DNA of 64,000 nucleotides, taken from JAXGXQ01 sp040772685. GTDB taxonomy: Bacteria; Bacillota; Clostridia; Saccharofermentanales; UBA5734. Below are positions 52,431 to 61,416 of the stretch, in pieces. The notes under the pieces are model-generated. The model was not told where the DNA came from and searched no databases. It was given only the letters and a program-made list of their open reading frames with translations. Position numbers and translations under genes: made by a program. The stretch lies in NCBI GenBank assembly GCA_040772685.1, contig JAXGXQ010000006.1, positions 70,644 to 134,643 of the forward strand. Reading direction: 5' to 3'. Positions within the stretch are counted from its first letter, which is position 1. Each line of letters starts with the position of its first letter.

Positions 52431-53267
52431 ATGGGTAAATTTACTGGCTGGCTGATTGCGACCGATCTTGACGGCACTCTAATTGCTGACGACCAAAAGG
52501 TTTCTCAGAAAAATATTGATGCGATTCATTATTTTCAGGAGGAAGGCGGCTTCTTTACGATCGCTACCGGCAGGTCTTTGGCAATGTGCACCGATTACCT
52601 GCGAAAGGTGCCGATAAATGCTCCCGCCATCCTGATTAACGGAACGCTGCTTTACGACACGAAGCTTATGAAACCAGTATTCCAGCATGGTCTGGACCGC
52701 AAAATCGCGACACAGATGCTGGATGCGATTAACTTGCAGTTTCCGGATGTTTGCGCCCAGATTCACTGTGACGGCCCGATAGCCATCGTCAGCCCTTATT
52801 CCTGTAAAGATCAGTTTCTGGAGCAGGCCGACTTGCCCCGCCGGCAAACAGAGGCTGCTGCCGTGCCGGAACCATGGTACAAAATTATGTTTTACTCAAC
52901 CGCCGAACGCCTGAGCGTGGTGGAAAAGTACGTGGCCGAAAATGTCAGTAGTTCTTTAATCAGCCATTTCGACATAATGTACTCGGCACCATATTATTTG
53001 GAAATGATGCCTGCCGGAACGACGAAGGGCAGCGGCTTACTGCATCTGGCGGAAATTCTTGGGGTTCCTGCTTCGCAGACTGTAGGTATCGGAGATTATT
53101 ATAATGATGCTGACATGATCCGGATGGCCGGACTCGGTGTGGCAGTTGCCAATGCCCCGCAAGCGATCCGCGATCTGGCCCAGGTTGTGGTGGGAAGCAA
53201 CAATGATGGCGCCATTGCTGATTTGATTACTTATATTGAGACAATGCTGCTTGCACCGGAAGATTAA
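52431..53267 (+). CDS. HAD-superfamily phosphatase, Cof type IIB
   Basis: A 278-residue sugar-phosphate or nucleotide phosphatase. Motif I is ATDLDGTLI, motif II GTLLYD region (TGRS-like at ATGRSLAM), Lys in PAGTTKGSGL and motif IV GIGDYYNDADMI. The cap is of type IIB. Translationally coupled to the aconitase-like gene. Substrate unknown. Confidence 0.92.
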   Translation: MGKFTGWLIATDLDGTLIADDQKVSQKNIDAIHYFQEEGGFFTIATGRSLAMCTDYLRKVPINAPAILINGTLLYDTKLMKPVFQHGLDRKIATQMLDAINLQFPDVCAQIHCDGPIAIVSPYSCKDQFLEQADLPRRQTEAAAVPEPWYKIMFYSTAERLSVVEKYVAENVSSSLISHFDIMYSAPYYLEMMPAGTTKGSGLLHLAEILGVPASQTVGIGDYYNDADMIRMAGLGVAVANAPQAIRDLAQVVVGSNNDGAIADLITYIETMLLAPED

Positions 53268-53294
53268 AGCCTTTTGAACTTATCTGACTTGAAG

Positions 53295-53330
53295 CGCTCG
53301 CTTAATTGAGAATTAAGCGGGCGTTTTTTT
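53295..53330 (+). terminator. Rho-independent terminator
   Basis: CGCTCGCTTAATT / AATTAAGCGGGCG with a 3-nt loop and seven T. It ends the aconitase-HAD unit. Confidence 0.9.
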
Positions 53331-53380
53331 GAGTAAATTTGCTGACAAAACCAACTTCAGCGTGCACGTTCACTTTGCGT

Positions 53381-53392
53381 GTAAACGTTTGC
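53381..53392 (+). promoter_or_regulatory. LacI/CcpA-type operator, copy 1
   Basis: GTAAACGTTTGC, with the AACGTT core typical of LacI-family operators. A reverse-complement copy lies 97 bp downstream. Confidence 0.6.
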
Positions 53393-53477
53393 TTGCCAAG
53401 GCTGGAAATTGGCTATACATATGTCAGTATCAGTTTCGAAGGTCTTATATAAGGTTAATTCACCAGTAAAGTGGATT

Positions 53478-53489
53478 GCAAACGTTTAC
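53478..53489 (-). promoter_or_regulatory. LacI/CcpA-type operator, copy 2
   Basis: GCAAACGTTTAC is the exact reverse complement of copy 1. The surrounding TTGCAAACGTTTAC is close to a catabolite-responsive element. Confidence 0.6.
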
Positions 53490-53604
53490 CGAATTGAGTC
53501 ATTTTTTAACTAAAAAACCGCTAGAATGCGGAAAAAACCGGATCAATTCAGCAGTTTCTTGAGAATCAGCTGACGAAACCTGGATTTATCGTTTTCTTTG
53601 TCAA

Positions 53605-53633
53605 TTCACGAATAGTGCGATCTGAAGTATAAT
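53605..53633 (+). promoter_or_regulatory. Promoter of nfnAB
   Basis: TTCACG, 17-bp spacer, TATAAT, about 105 bp before the start codon and 115 bp downstream of operator copy 2. Confidence 0.5.
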
Positions 53634-53738
53634 AAAGGATGCAGATCCCAAAACGCTGTGTCCTGACCGATAACTCTGAGTATAAACTTGAAATTGACCG
53701 GGCAGGATCAGTGATTAAGCATATCCAGGAGGTACAAT

Positions 53739-54584
53739 TTGTTTAAGATTGTTCGAAAGCAAGTCTTGAATCCAAGCGTCACGCTGATGGACATTGATGC
53801 ACCTGCTATTGCCGCTAAGGCAGAGCCGGGTCAGTTCATAATTTTGCGTGTAAATGATGAAGGTGAACGTATACCGCTTACCATAGCCGATTATGATCGT
53901 GAAAAAGGCACCATCACAATTATTTATCAGATTGTCGGCAAAACTACCAGTCTTCTGAATGAACTTAATGAAGGCGATGCTTTGCTCGACTTTGTCGGGC
54001 CGCTTGGCACTGCTTCACATCTGGAAGGTTATAAACACGTAGCCGTAATCGGCGGCGGACTCGGTACAGCTATAGCCTGGCCGCAAGCAAAAAAGCTTAA
54101 ATCACTGGGCACCAAAGTTGATATGATCGTAGGCTTCCGCAGTAAGGATATTATTATTCTTGAAGATGAATTTAAAAAAGCCAGTGACTTGCTGATGGTT
54201 ATGACCGACGATGGCTCCAATGGTAATAAAGGCTTTGTCACCGATGCTTTGAAGTCACGGATCGATAGTGGAATCAAATACGACCTGGTAATCGCGATTG
54301 GCCCGCTGATCATGATGAAGGTTGTATCCAATCTGACTCGTGAATATGGTATTAAAACACTCGTCAGCATGAACCCCGTAATGATTGACGGTACCGGCAT
54401 GTGCGGCGGTTGCCGTCTGACTGTTGGCGGCAAAACCAAATTTGCCTGTGTGGACGGTCCGGATTTTGACGGCCATGAAGTTGATTTTGATGAAGCCATG
54501 CGCCGTGCCTCAATGTATAAACCCTCTGAAGCACTTTCAATGGAACAGCATCGCTGCCGTGTCACCGGAGAGGAGCGTAAATAA
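53739..54584 (+). CDS. nfnA: NfnA: ferredoxin:NADP oxidoreductase small subunit, FAD/[2Fe-2S]
   Basis: 281 residues from a TTG start with AGGAGGT 6 bp upstream. The FAD-binding region reads GERIPLTIADYD and the NAD(P) motif is AVIGGGLGTAIAWPQAKKL. The C-terminal [2Fe-2S] site has GTGMCGGCRLTVGG, then FACVDGPDFDGHEVDF. Together with the next gene it forms NfnAB/SudAB, which couples NADH, ferredoxin and NADPH by flavin-based electron bifurcation. It is joined to nfnB by a TAATG overlap. Confidence 0.92.
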   Translation: MFKIVRKQVLNPSVTLMDIDAPAIAAKAEPGQFIILRVNDEGERIPLTIADYDREKGTITIIYQIVGKTTSLLNELNEGDALLDFVGPLGTASHLEGYKHVAVIGGGLGTAIAWPQAKKLKSLGTKVDMIVGFRSKDIIILEDEFKKASDLLMVMTDDGSNGNKGFVTDALKSRIDSGIKYDLVIAIGPLIMMKVVSNLTREYGIKTLVSMNPVMIDGTGMCGGCRLTVGGKTKFACVDGPDFDGHEVDFDEAMRRASMYKPSEALSMEQHRCRVTGEERK

Positions 54585-56026
54585 TGGCGAGAAATATGTC
54601 GAAAACCAAAGTGCCAATGCCTGAACAGGATCCGGAGATCCGTAACCATAACTTTGCCGAAGTCGCTTTTGGCTACGATCAGGATCAGGCTTGCGAAGAG
54701 GCAGCCCGGTGCCTGCAGTGCAAGCATAAACCGTGCGTGAGCGGCTGCCCTGTTAACGTCGCGATTCCTGAGTTTATTCAGCATATCGCCGACAAGAATT
54801 TTGAAGAAGCCTACCAGAAAATCGTTGAAACCAATAACTTGCCTGCTGTCTGCGGCCGCGTTTGCCCGCAGGAGAGCCAATGCGAGCAGCTTTGCGTTCG
54901 CGGCATCAAGGGCGAACCAGTCGCGATCGGACGTTTGGAACGCTTCGCCGCCGATTTCCATATGGCGATGATGCAGGCGGAAGAGCAAAAGGCAGGTGCC
55001 TGCTCAGTTTTGCGCCCGCGTCCTGACGGGGCAAAAGTAGCTGTTGTCGGCTCCGGCCCTGCCAGTCTTACCTGTGCGGTAGATCTGGCTAAGCTGGGTT
55101 ATCAGGTAACAGTTTTTGAAGCCTTCCATGTGGCGGGTGGCGTGCTTATGTATGGCATTCCTGAATTCCGTCTGCCCAAAGCAATAGTGCAGAGAGAAAT
55201 CGACACCTTGCGTCAATACGGTGTAAAAATTGAGACCAACATGGTAATCGGCCGCGTCGCTTCCCTGGATGAACTTTTCGCAAAAGGCTTCGAAGCAGTG
55301 TTTATCGGCACTGGTGCCGGCCTGCCCATGTTCATGAATATCCCAGGTGAGAACCTAAATGGCGTTTACTCTTCAAACGAGTTTCTGACTCGTGTAAACC
55401 TGATGAAAGCCTATAAGTTCCCCGACGTGGACACCCCGGTTAAAGTCGGCAACAGCGTAGCAGTTGTCGGCGGCGGCAACGTCGCCATGGATGCTGCCCG
55501 CAGTGCTAAGCGCCTGGGCGCTGAGCACGTGTACATTGTCTATCGTCGTTCTGAGGCTGAAATGCCTGCCCGTCTGGAAGAGGTTCACCACGCCAAAGAA
55601 GAGGGAATTGAGTTCCGTCTGCTAACTAACCCAACCCAGATTCTGGGCACGCCTGAAGGCTGGGTAAAGGGCATCGAATGCATTGAAATGGAACTTGGTG
55701 AACCGGATGCTTCCGGCCGGCGCCGCCCTGTGCCGAAAGCAGGCTCAGAATTCGTGCTTGACGTTGAAACAGTGATTATGTCGATCGGAACCAGCCCCAA
55801 TCCGCTGATTAAGCAAACCACACCCGGTCTTGAAACCCAGAAGTGGGGAGGTATTGTGGCGGATGAAGAAACAATGGCCACCAGCCGTCCCGGCGTTTTT
55901 GCCGGTGGCGACGCTGTAACCGGTTCTGCTACAGTAATTCTGGCAATGGGTGCTGGCAAAAAAGCCGCAGAAGCTATAGATGAGTATCTGCGCGAGAAAA
56001 AAGGCGAAGTTACTGGCGAAGAATAA
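54584..56026 (+). CDS. nfnB: NfnB: NADPH-dependent ferredoxin oxidoreductase large subunit (GltA-like)
   Basis: A 480-residue protein homologous to the small subunit of glutamate synthase. Two [4Fe-4S] clusters are set by RCLQCKHKPCVSGCPVNV and CGRVCPQESQCEQLC. The FAD site is VVGSGPASLTCAVDLAKLGY, the NADPH site AVVGGGNVAMDAARSAKRLG, and the end of the flavin domain GVFAGGDAVTGSATVILAMG. No glutamate synthase large subunit is near, which supports the Nfn reading. Followed by a terminator. Confidence 0.94.
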   Translation: MARNMSKTKVPMPEQDPEIRNHNFAEVAFGYDQDQACEEAARCLQCKHKPCVSGCPVNVAIPEFIQHIADKNFEEAYQKIVETNNLPAVCGRVCPQESQCEQLCVRGIKGEPVAIGRLERFAADFHMAMMQAEEQKAGACSVLRPRPDGAKVAVVGSGPASLTCAVDLAKLGYQVTVFEAFHVAGGVLMYGIPEFRLPKAIVQREIDTLRQYGVKIETNMVIGRVASLDELFAKGFEAVFIGTGAGLPMFMNIPGENLNGVYSSNEFLTRVNLMKAYKFPDVDTPVKVGNSVAVVGGGNVAMDAARSAKRLGAEHVYIVYRRSEAEMPARLEEVHHAKEEGIEFRLLTNPTQILGTPEGWVKGIECIEMELGEPDASGRRRPVPKAGSEFVLDVETVIMSIGTSPNPLIKQTTPGLETQKWGGIVADEETMATSRPGVFAGGDAVTGSATVILAMGAGKKAAEAIDEYLREKKGEVTGEE

Positions 56027-56062
56027 AAAGATCAAAGAAAATAAACTCAACTTAGGATGAAG

Positions 56063-56125
56063 AAGGGGCTGTCTCAAAAGGAAGATCAGAAATGATTTCC
56101 AGATGAGACAATCCCCTTTATTTTT
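56063..56125 (+). terminator. Long hairpin terminator after nfnAB
   Basis: AAGGGGCTGTCTCA pairs with TGAGACAATCCCCTT; inner arms GGAA/TTCC and ATCA/TGAT extend the structure, and TATTTTT follows. The outer arm resembles the ends of some insertion sequences, but no transposase remains. Confidence 0.7.
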
Positions 56126-56190
56126 AAAAGCGCAGTAGATGCCAAGATAGACTGCACATTGACTGATTGTGACCTTTCAGAAAAGAGTAA

Positions 56191-56760
56191 TTAGCGGCTG
56201 TTCTTGACCATTTGGTTCATCTTGTAATAGAGCACGATAGCAACTAACTCTGCTGTGAAAGTTAGTGCAATAATTAATCCAGTTTGGTTGAGATCGTAAA
56301 AAAGGCCAATTAATGCCGCCCCACCCAGAAGGGCCAAACCGTAAGCTGTATTGAAAACTCCGTAGCCAGTGCCGCGCTTGTGAAACGGCGTAATATCGGC
56401 TATGGCGGAACGCATTATGGTTTCATGGGTGCCCATCACCATTCCGAAGATCATCATGCCAATAATAATCAAGGTTGTGGTATGGCTTGATAAAACGGTG
56501 CTCTTTGCCGGATTTCTTAAGGATTTACCGATTCTTTCAGTTAGGATCAATACCACGAGGATATTCCAGTTTGTCGTGAGCCCAATAAGGGGAACTACCA
56601 GCAACATGCCATAACCAACAAACATAAAAACCCAATGTTTGCCGCTTTTATCTGACAGGACACCCGCAAGGAGCCTGAGAGCATAGCCTAGAAATTCACC
56701 TATGCCAAATACGAGACCGACCTTGGCGGCATTAATTCCCAGTTGGTGTCTATCATATGC
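56191..56760 (-). pseudogene. Decayed MFS transporter
   Basis: An open frame of 189 codons without a start. It begins inside what should be helix 2 (INAAKVGLVFGIGEF) with MFS motif A (LLAGVLSDKSGKHW) and runs to TERIGKSLRNPAKSTVLS. It then jumps to a typical C-terminal-half sequence (GTHETIMRSAIADITPFHKR, GYGVFNTAYGLALLGGAALI). Helix 1 and roughly helices 5-8 are missing, against a normal length of about 400. The 5' end is cut by a TGA. The best reading is a remnant with one or more deletions. It is more AT-rich than its neighbours. Confidence 0.8.
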
Positions 56761-56866
56761 TCAATTCATTTTACTTCCTTAAAAAATGAAAATGTATTAA
56801 TCTTCGCTAAGAAGCTGTTAATATGTTATCAATACTATTAATTAATTACTTTAGGAGGAATTGCCG

Positions 56867-57637
56867 ATGCGCTATATCCGTTGTAAATCCGGTGGTCAGA
56901 TAATCTTTGCCGAGGTGCTGGCTGACGGCTTTCTGCAGCCGCTTGACGCCGCTCCCTATGCCGGCGGTAAACCTGTTGGCGGTACTATTGAACGTTCACA
57001 CGTTACTTTACTGGCTCCATGTGAGCCGACCAAGGTTGTCGCTATAGGCAAAAACTATCATGATCATATTAAGGAATTTGATGGTCAAGTGCCGGAATCC
57101 CCAATAATTTTTATTAAAGCCAACAGTTCTATCAACAACCCGGACGGGATTATCGAACTGCCGCCGCAAAGTGTTTCCCAGCGCATTGATTATGAAGGCG
57201 AGCTGGCTGTCGTGATCGGCCGCACCACGAGCCGGGTTAATGCAGCTGATGCCCTGAATTATGTCTTTGGCTATACAATTTTGAACGATGTTACTGCTCG
57301 TGATGTCCAGAAATCGGACGGACAGTGGGCAAGGGCTAAGAGCATGGACACTTTCTGTCCGATTGGCCCCGAGATTGTTACTGGCAACTTTGACCCTGAC
57401 CGGGTTGGAATCCGTACTCGGCTTAATGGTGAGACAGTTCAGGAGAGCAATACTGAATTGCTGATCTGGAAAACAGCCGCGTTGCTTGAGTTTATCAGCG
57501 AAACAATAACCTTGTATCCCGGCGATATAGTCGCTACGGGTACGCCGGCAGGTGTTGGCCCAATGAAAGACGGCGATATTGTCGAAGTTGAAGTAGACGG
57601 AATTGGTGTATTGCGCAACACTGTAAAAGCGCGATAA
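56867..57637 (+). CDS. Fumarylacetoacetate hydrolase-family protein
   Basis: 256 residues. The FAH core is present: VVAIGKNYHDHIKEF, IDYEGELAVVIGRTTS with metal-binding Glu, NDVTARDVQ and SMDTFCPIGPEI. Such enzymes hydrolyse or decarboxylate 2-keto acids of aromatic or sugar-acid breakdown. ATG 56867 has TAGGAGG 8 bp upstream; the TTG at 56861 is too close. It stands alone. Substrate unknown. Confidence 0.9.
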   Translation: MRYIRCKSGGQIIFAEVLADGFLQPLDAAPYAGGKPVGGTIERSHVTLLAPCEPTKVVAIGKNYHDHIKEFDGQVPESPIIFIKANSSINNPDGIIELPPQSVSQRIDYEGELAVVIGRTTSRVNAADALNYVFGYTILNDVTARDVQKSDGQWARAKSMDTFCPIGPEIVTGNFDPDRVGIRTRLNGETVQESNTELLIWKTAALLEFISETITLYPGDIVATGTPAGVGPMKDGDIVEVEVDGIGVLRNTVKAR

Positions 57638-57795
57638 AGCTATTTTTGTAACAGATGCACGTCAAATCCGCTTTCAATGTGCTAGAATTAATTTAATATA
57701 ACGTTTAGTTCTTAAAAAAATGCAAGAACAAGCGGAATAAAAGTGTTGATTCTAAAAAATGTCGGTTACCGGCAATTAAGGCAGGAGGTCTACTT

Positions 57796-58221
57796 ATGAT
57801 GTCAAAACTTGATGAAGTCATGGGAGCCATTAGCGGAAGAAACCGTAAACACGCTCAGAAGAAAGCCGCGGCAGGCATGGGCCTTGGATTGGCCCTTGGC
57901 GCCTTAGCGGGGTTGTTGTTTGCGCCGAAATCGGGAAAAGAGACCCGCGCGGATATTGGCCGTGCTGCGGAACAAGGCGCAAAAGTTGTCAAGGAGAAAA
58001 CAGTTCAGGGCGCGCATATCGTAAGCGAAACCGCACAGGATGTTGCTCAGTTGGCAAAAGATAAAGCGAGCAACTTGAAGCGAAAAATTAAAAAAGGCGC
58101 AAACAAAGCAGTTGATACAATCGAAGATATTGCTGAAGATGCTGCCGATGCTGTAAATGAAGACTTTGAAATGGCAGTCGAATGTGAAGATCCTCATGTT
58201 GAAACCGCTGAATTCAATTAA
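57796..58221 (+). CDS. YtxH-family protein
   Basis: 141 residues. A Gly/Ala-rich single membrane segment (GLGLALGALAGLLFAP) is followed by KSGKETR, the YtxH hallmark, and then a long charged helix (VVKEKTVQGAHIVSETAQDV). YtxH is a general stress-linked protein in Bacillus with no fixed role. AGGAGG precedes ATG. It is 58 bp before the DUF948 gene, its usual companion. Confidence 0.88.
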   Translation: MMSKLDEVMGAISGRNRKHAQKKAAAGMGLGLALGALAGLLFAPKSGKETRADIGRAAEQGAKVVKEKTVQGAHIVSETAQDVAQLAKDKASNLKRKIKKGANKAVDTIEDIAEDAADAVNEDFEMAVECEDPHVETAEFN

Positions 58222-58279
58222 CCTGAGTCGGTTCGCGCATGTGTAACCGCCTTAACGGCAATTGGCAAGAGGTGATAAC

Positions 58280-58771
58280 ATGGAGATTACCATTGATTTA
58301 ATGGATCTGATGCTGGGTTTGCTGGCTCTGGCTGGAATTGTGCTGATTATTTATCTGATCGTGACTTTCGCGCGTTTGCAACAGACGCTCAAGGAAGCGA
58401 ACCGGATGATTTCTGATCTGCGCGGCCCGGTAAATGATACAGTCCGCAAGCTGCCTGCGCTGATGGATCAAGTCAGCGAAATTGGCGCTAATGTCGAACA
58501 GCTGACCGTTTCCATTAATGAAGACGTTCCAGGCATGTTGGAAGATGTTCATCAAGTAACATCAACAGCACGCGAAAGCGTTGATGCGGTTGGCGGCGTT
58601 GTAACCGAGGTTGGCAACGGAATTACGAATTTGTTTTCGTCGGCAGGCACTCATTCAAGCAGCCTGGGAGCTGCGGTCGGAGTTGTCAGCGAAATTGTCC
58701 AACTGGTCAGCCTGTTCAGGACGCCAAAGAAAAAGAGCATTTTCGGCAAACGTTCCAAGCGCCGGCGCTGA
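58280..58771 (+). CDS. DUF948-family protein
   Basis: 163 residues from ATG 58280 (AAGAGGTG upstream). An N-terminal membrane segment (LMLGLLALAGIVLIIYLIV) is followed by a coiled-coil region (LQQTLKEANRMISDL; MDQVSEIGANVEQL) as in DUF948 proteins such as YtxG. The tail is very basic (KKKSIFGKRSKRRR). It probably works with the YtxH protein upstream; function unknown. Confidence 0.85.
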   Translation: MEITIDLMDLMLGLLALAGIVLIIYLIVTFARLQQTLKEANRMISDLRGPVNDTVRKLPALMDQVSEIGANVEQLTVSINEDVPGMLEDVHQVTSTARESVDAVGGVVTEVGNGITNLFSSAGTHSSSLGAAVGVVSEIVQLVSLFRTPKKKSIFGKRSKRRR

Positions 58772-58816
58772 CCGTTTGTTATCAGGCTCATTTGAAGTTG
58801 AATCTCACAGCTGATA

Positions 58817-58877
58817 TGCATTACAGAAAACCGGGCGTCAGGACGTGAAAAACGTCTGGCGCCCTTTCTGTAATGCA
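58817..58877 (+). terminator. Long inverted repeat after the DUF948 gene
   Basis: TGCATTACAGAAA pairs perfectly with TTTCTGTAATGCA. Inside, GGGCGTCAGGACGT pairs with ACGTCTGGCGCCC apart from a bulge and a wobble, giving about 26 pairs with a 5-nt loop. A short T run is in the right arm only, so the terminator role is uncertain. Confidence 0.6.
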
Positions 58878-58914
58878 GTTGTGATATTAGAAATTATCTT
58901 GCATTGGAGAGTCT

Positions 58915-60411
58915 ATGCTTGATGTCGTGATAATCGGCTCAGGAATTATCGGTGCGGCGATAGCACGGGAGCTAGCCCGATTTGAATTGAATATCGCTGT
59001 CCTTGACCGGGCGTCGGATGTAGCCGAAGGAACTACAAAAGCTAACAGTGCAATTGTGCATGCTGGTTTTGATGCTTTGCCAGGATCCCTTAAAGCCAGG
59101 TACAATATCGCCGGCAGCAACATGTTTGCTGCCTGGAGTCAGGAACTTGACAGCCCCTATAAGCGCAACACCTCGCTGGTTCTGGCATTTAATCCAGCAG
59201 AAGAACTGGCGCTGGAGGAATTAATAGCTCGTGGAAGAATTAATGGGGTTTCAGGTTTACGATTGATCGAACGGGCTGAAATTTTGCAGCGTGAACCTGC
59301 GCTTAATCCGCTGGTAACCAAAGCTTTATTAGCTGAAACGGGTGCCATCTGCAGCCCTTATGAATTAACCATCCGGCTTTGTGAGCAAGCAGCAGCTAAT
59401 GGCGTTGATTTTCGGCTTAACTGCCGGGTTGACCGGGTGCAACGGTGTACAGACAACAAAAAAAATACTGCTGCCGGCAGTATGCAGCCTTATTTTCTGT
59501 TGACAACAAATCAAGGCCCGATTGAGGCTCAGACTGTCGTTAATGCTGCCGGTGTTTTTGCTGATATCTTCAACAACCAGGTCAGTGCAGATCATTTCAC
59601 TATCACCCCCAACCGCGGCGAATACCTGATGCTGGATAAAGCTTTAGGACCTGTTATCCGGGCAACGGTTTTTCAAACGCCAACCACCGAAAGCAAAGGC
59701 GTACTGATTACTCCTACTGTAGAAGGAACTTTCCTGATCGGTCCGAATTCCAGGAGTATTGAGGACAAAGATGACCTTAGCACTACTGCAACAGGCTTAA
59801 TCGAAATAACCCGCAAAGCGCAGCGCAGCTGGCCGGAACTGCCACTTGAGCAGACTATAACCAGCTTTGCCGGCCTTAGGGCCCGCAGCGACCGCCGCGA
59901 TTTTATCATTGGTGAAGCGGTTGACTGTCCCGGCTTTTTCAATGCAGCAGGAATGGAATCACCCGGGCTTTCAGCGGCACCGGCTGTTGCTTTGGAGTTA
60001 AGCTCGCAAATATCAGCCAAGCTAAACGCCAGACCAAAAATTAATTACTTGCCGGTTCCAACCCATCTCTCGGCTTTGCGCACAATGAACACTGCCGAAA
60101 GGGCAGCGGCCGCCGCAGCAGACCCTGCTTATGGCAATATTATTTGCCGCTGTGAAACAGTAAGCGAAGCTGAAATCCGGGCCGCGATTCGCCGCAAACC
60201 CGGCGCTCATACTGTAGACGCGATCAAGCGCCGTACACGTGCAGGTATGGGGCGCTGTCAAGGCTCATTCTGCCTGCCCCGGGTTGTTGCTATATTGGCA
60301 GAAGAATTGGGAATCCCATTAACCAAAGTAACAAAGAGAGGCAATGATTCTTATATTCTGACCGGTACGCTGCAAGACGCTCAGCGCGATTTGGAGGGAG
60401 CAGAGAGCTGA
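58915..60411 (+). CDS. GlpA-like FAD-dependent glycerol-3-phosphate dehydrogenase with [2Fe-2S] C-terminus
   Basis: 498 residues. FAD site: VVIIGSGIIGAAIARELARF; a DAO-type domain follows. The C-terminus has a BFD-like [2Fe-2S] cluster (ICRCETVSEAEIR ... GMGRCQGSFC). This domain order is that of GlpA-like anaerobic dehydrogenases that pass electrons to a partner flavoprotein. Its stop overlaps the next start by 1 bp. Substrate is likely glycerol 3-phosphate or a related hydroxy acid. Confidence 0.88.
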   Translation: MLDVVIIGSGIIGAAIARELARFELNIAVLDRASDVAEGTTKANSAIVHAGFDALPGSLKARYNIAGSNMFAAWSQELDSPYKRNTSLVLAFNPAEELALEELIARGRINGVSGLRLIERAEILQREPALNPLVTKALLAETGAICSPYELTIRLCEQAAANGVDFRLNCRVDRVQRCTDNKKNTAAGSMQPYFLLTTNQGPIEAQTVVNAAGVFADIFNNQVSADHFTITPNRGEYLMLDKALGPVIRATVFQTPTTESKGVLITPTVEGTFLIGPNSRSIEDKDDLSTTATGLIEITRKAQRSWPELPLEQTITSFAGLRARSDRRDFIIGEAVDCPGFFNAAGMESPGLSAAPAVALELSSQISAKLNARPKINYLPVPTHLSALRTMNTAERAAAAAADPAYGNIICRCETVSEAEIRAAIRRKPGAHTVDAIKRRTRAGMGRCQGSFCLPRVVAILAEELGIPLTKVTKRGNDSYILTGTLQDAQRDLEGAES

Positions 60412-61403
60412 TGACTACTGAAGCTGTTGATGTCCTTGTTATCGGCGGCGGCCCTGCAGGACTCGCCGCGGCTTTGGCAGCCCGGGCAAATGGCGCGCAC
60501 CGGGTGCTGATTATTGAACGCGAAATTGCCTTAGGCGGCATACTTCGACAATGTATTCATACTGGTTTTGGCCTGAAGCGCTTTCAGGCTGAGCTTACCG
60601 GCCCCGAATACGCACAACGTGATGTTGATCGCCTTGAGGAAGCTGGGGTTGAGTGGCGCTGCGCCACAATGGCACTATCGATTACCCCGGCGCTTCAGGT
60701 AGAAACAATCAGTTCGCGCGCTGGTTTGCGCCTGATTCAAGCTGGCAGTATTGTACTGGCAATGGGCTGCCGCGAACGGCCTTTCGGTGCTCTGGCTATT
60801 GCCGGAAATCGGCCAGCCGGGGTAATTACTGCCGGTACCGCGCAGCGGCTGGTTAATCTGGAAGGTTATATGCCTGGCCGCCGGATTGTAATTCTTGGCT
60901 CAGGCGATGTTGGCCTTATTATGGCTCGGCGCCTGGCCAGCGAGGGTGCTCAGGTTTTGGCCTGCGTTGAAATTATGCCCTGTTCCAGCGGCTTGCGGCG
61001 CAACATTGTACAGTGTCTGGATGACTTTAATATTCCGCTTTTGTTATCACATACAGTTGTGAGGTTGGAAGGCCGCGAACGCTTGAGTTCGGTCACCATT
61101 GCCCGTGTTGATGAAAAACTGCTGCCTGTGCCGGGCACAGAAAAAGCCATTCCTTGCGATACTTTGCTGCTCTCAGTGGGCTTGATACCTGAAACTGAAC
61201 TGGCAAGAGCAGCCGGTATTGAGCTTTTAGCGAGCACAAACGGTCTGCGGGTTGACGACAACCTGGCCACATCTCTGCCGGGTGTTTTTGCCTGCGGCAA
61301 TGTACGTAAAGTACATGATTTAGTTGATGATGTTTCCCTTGAGGGAGAGCTGGCCGGCCGGCAGGCAGCGCTGTTTGCCAAAAGTAAAGCTAACGGCAGT
61401 TAA
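60411..61403 (+). CDS. FAD/NAD(P)-dependent oxidoreductase
   Basis: 330 residues of the pyridine nucleotide-disulphide oxidoreductase-like fold. FAD site: VLVIGGGPAGLAAALAARAN, with ILRQCIHTGFG after it. NAD site: VILGSGDVGLIMARRLASEG. C-terminal FAD contact: LPGVFACGNVRKVHDLVDD. It is the middle gene of the GlpA-like / flavoprotein / DUF1667 trio and probably the NAD(P)-linking subunit. Confidence 0.9.
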   Translation: MTTEAVDVLVIGGGPAGLAAALAARANGAHRVLIIEREIALGGILRQCIHTGFGLKRFQAELTGPEYAQRDVDRLEEAGVEWRCATMALSITPALQVETISSRAGLRLIQAGSIVLAMGCRERPFGALAIAGNRPAGVITAGTAQRLVNLEGYMPGRRIVILGSGDVGLIMARRLASEGAQVLACVEIMPCSSGLRRNIVQCLDDFNIPLLLSHTVVRLEGRERLSSVTIARVDEKLLPVPGTEKAIPCDTLLLSVGLIPETELARAAGIELLASTNGLRVDDNLATSLPGVFACGNVRKVHDLVDDVSLEGELAGRQAALFAKSKANGS

Positions 61404-61416
61404 GCGGGAGGACTAT

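Larger units (their letters stand above)
53268..53738. other. Intergenic region, 471 bp
   Basis: It contains the HAD-gene terminator, two inverted operator-like sequences (53381, 53478) and a promoter at 53605-53633. A 35-codon frame at 53639-53746 has no ribosome site and overlaps nfnA; I do not call it a gene. Confidence 0.65.

Noticed and set aside
53639..53746. 35-codon frame just before nfnA
   Set aside because: No ribosome site, starts at the probable transcript start and overlaps the nfnA start; likely chance.
54029..54988. 319-codon minus-strand frame
   Set aside because: Antisense across the nfnA-nfnB junction; both plus-strand genes have clear cofactor motifs.
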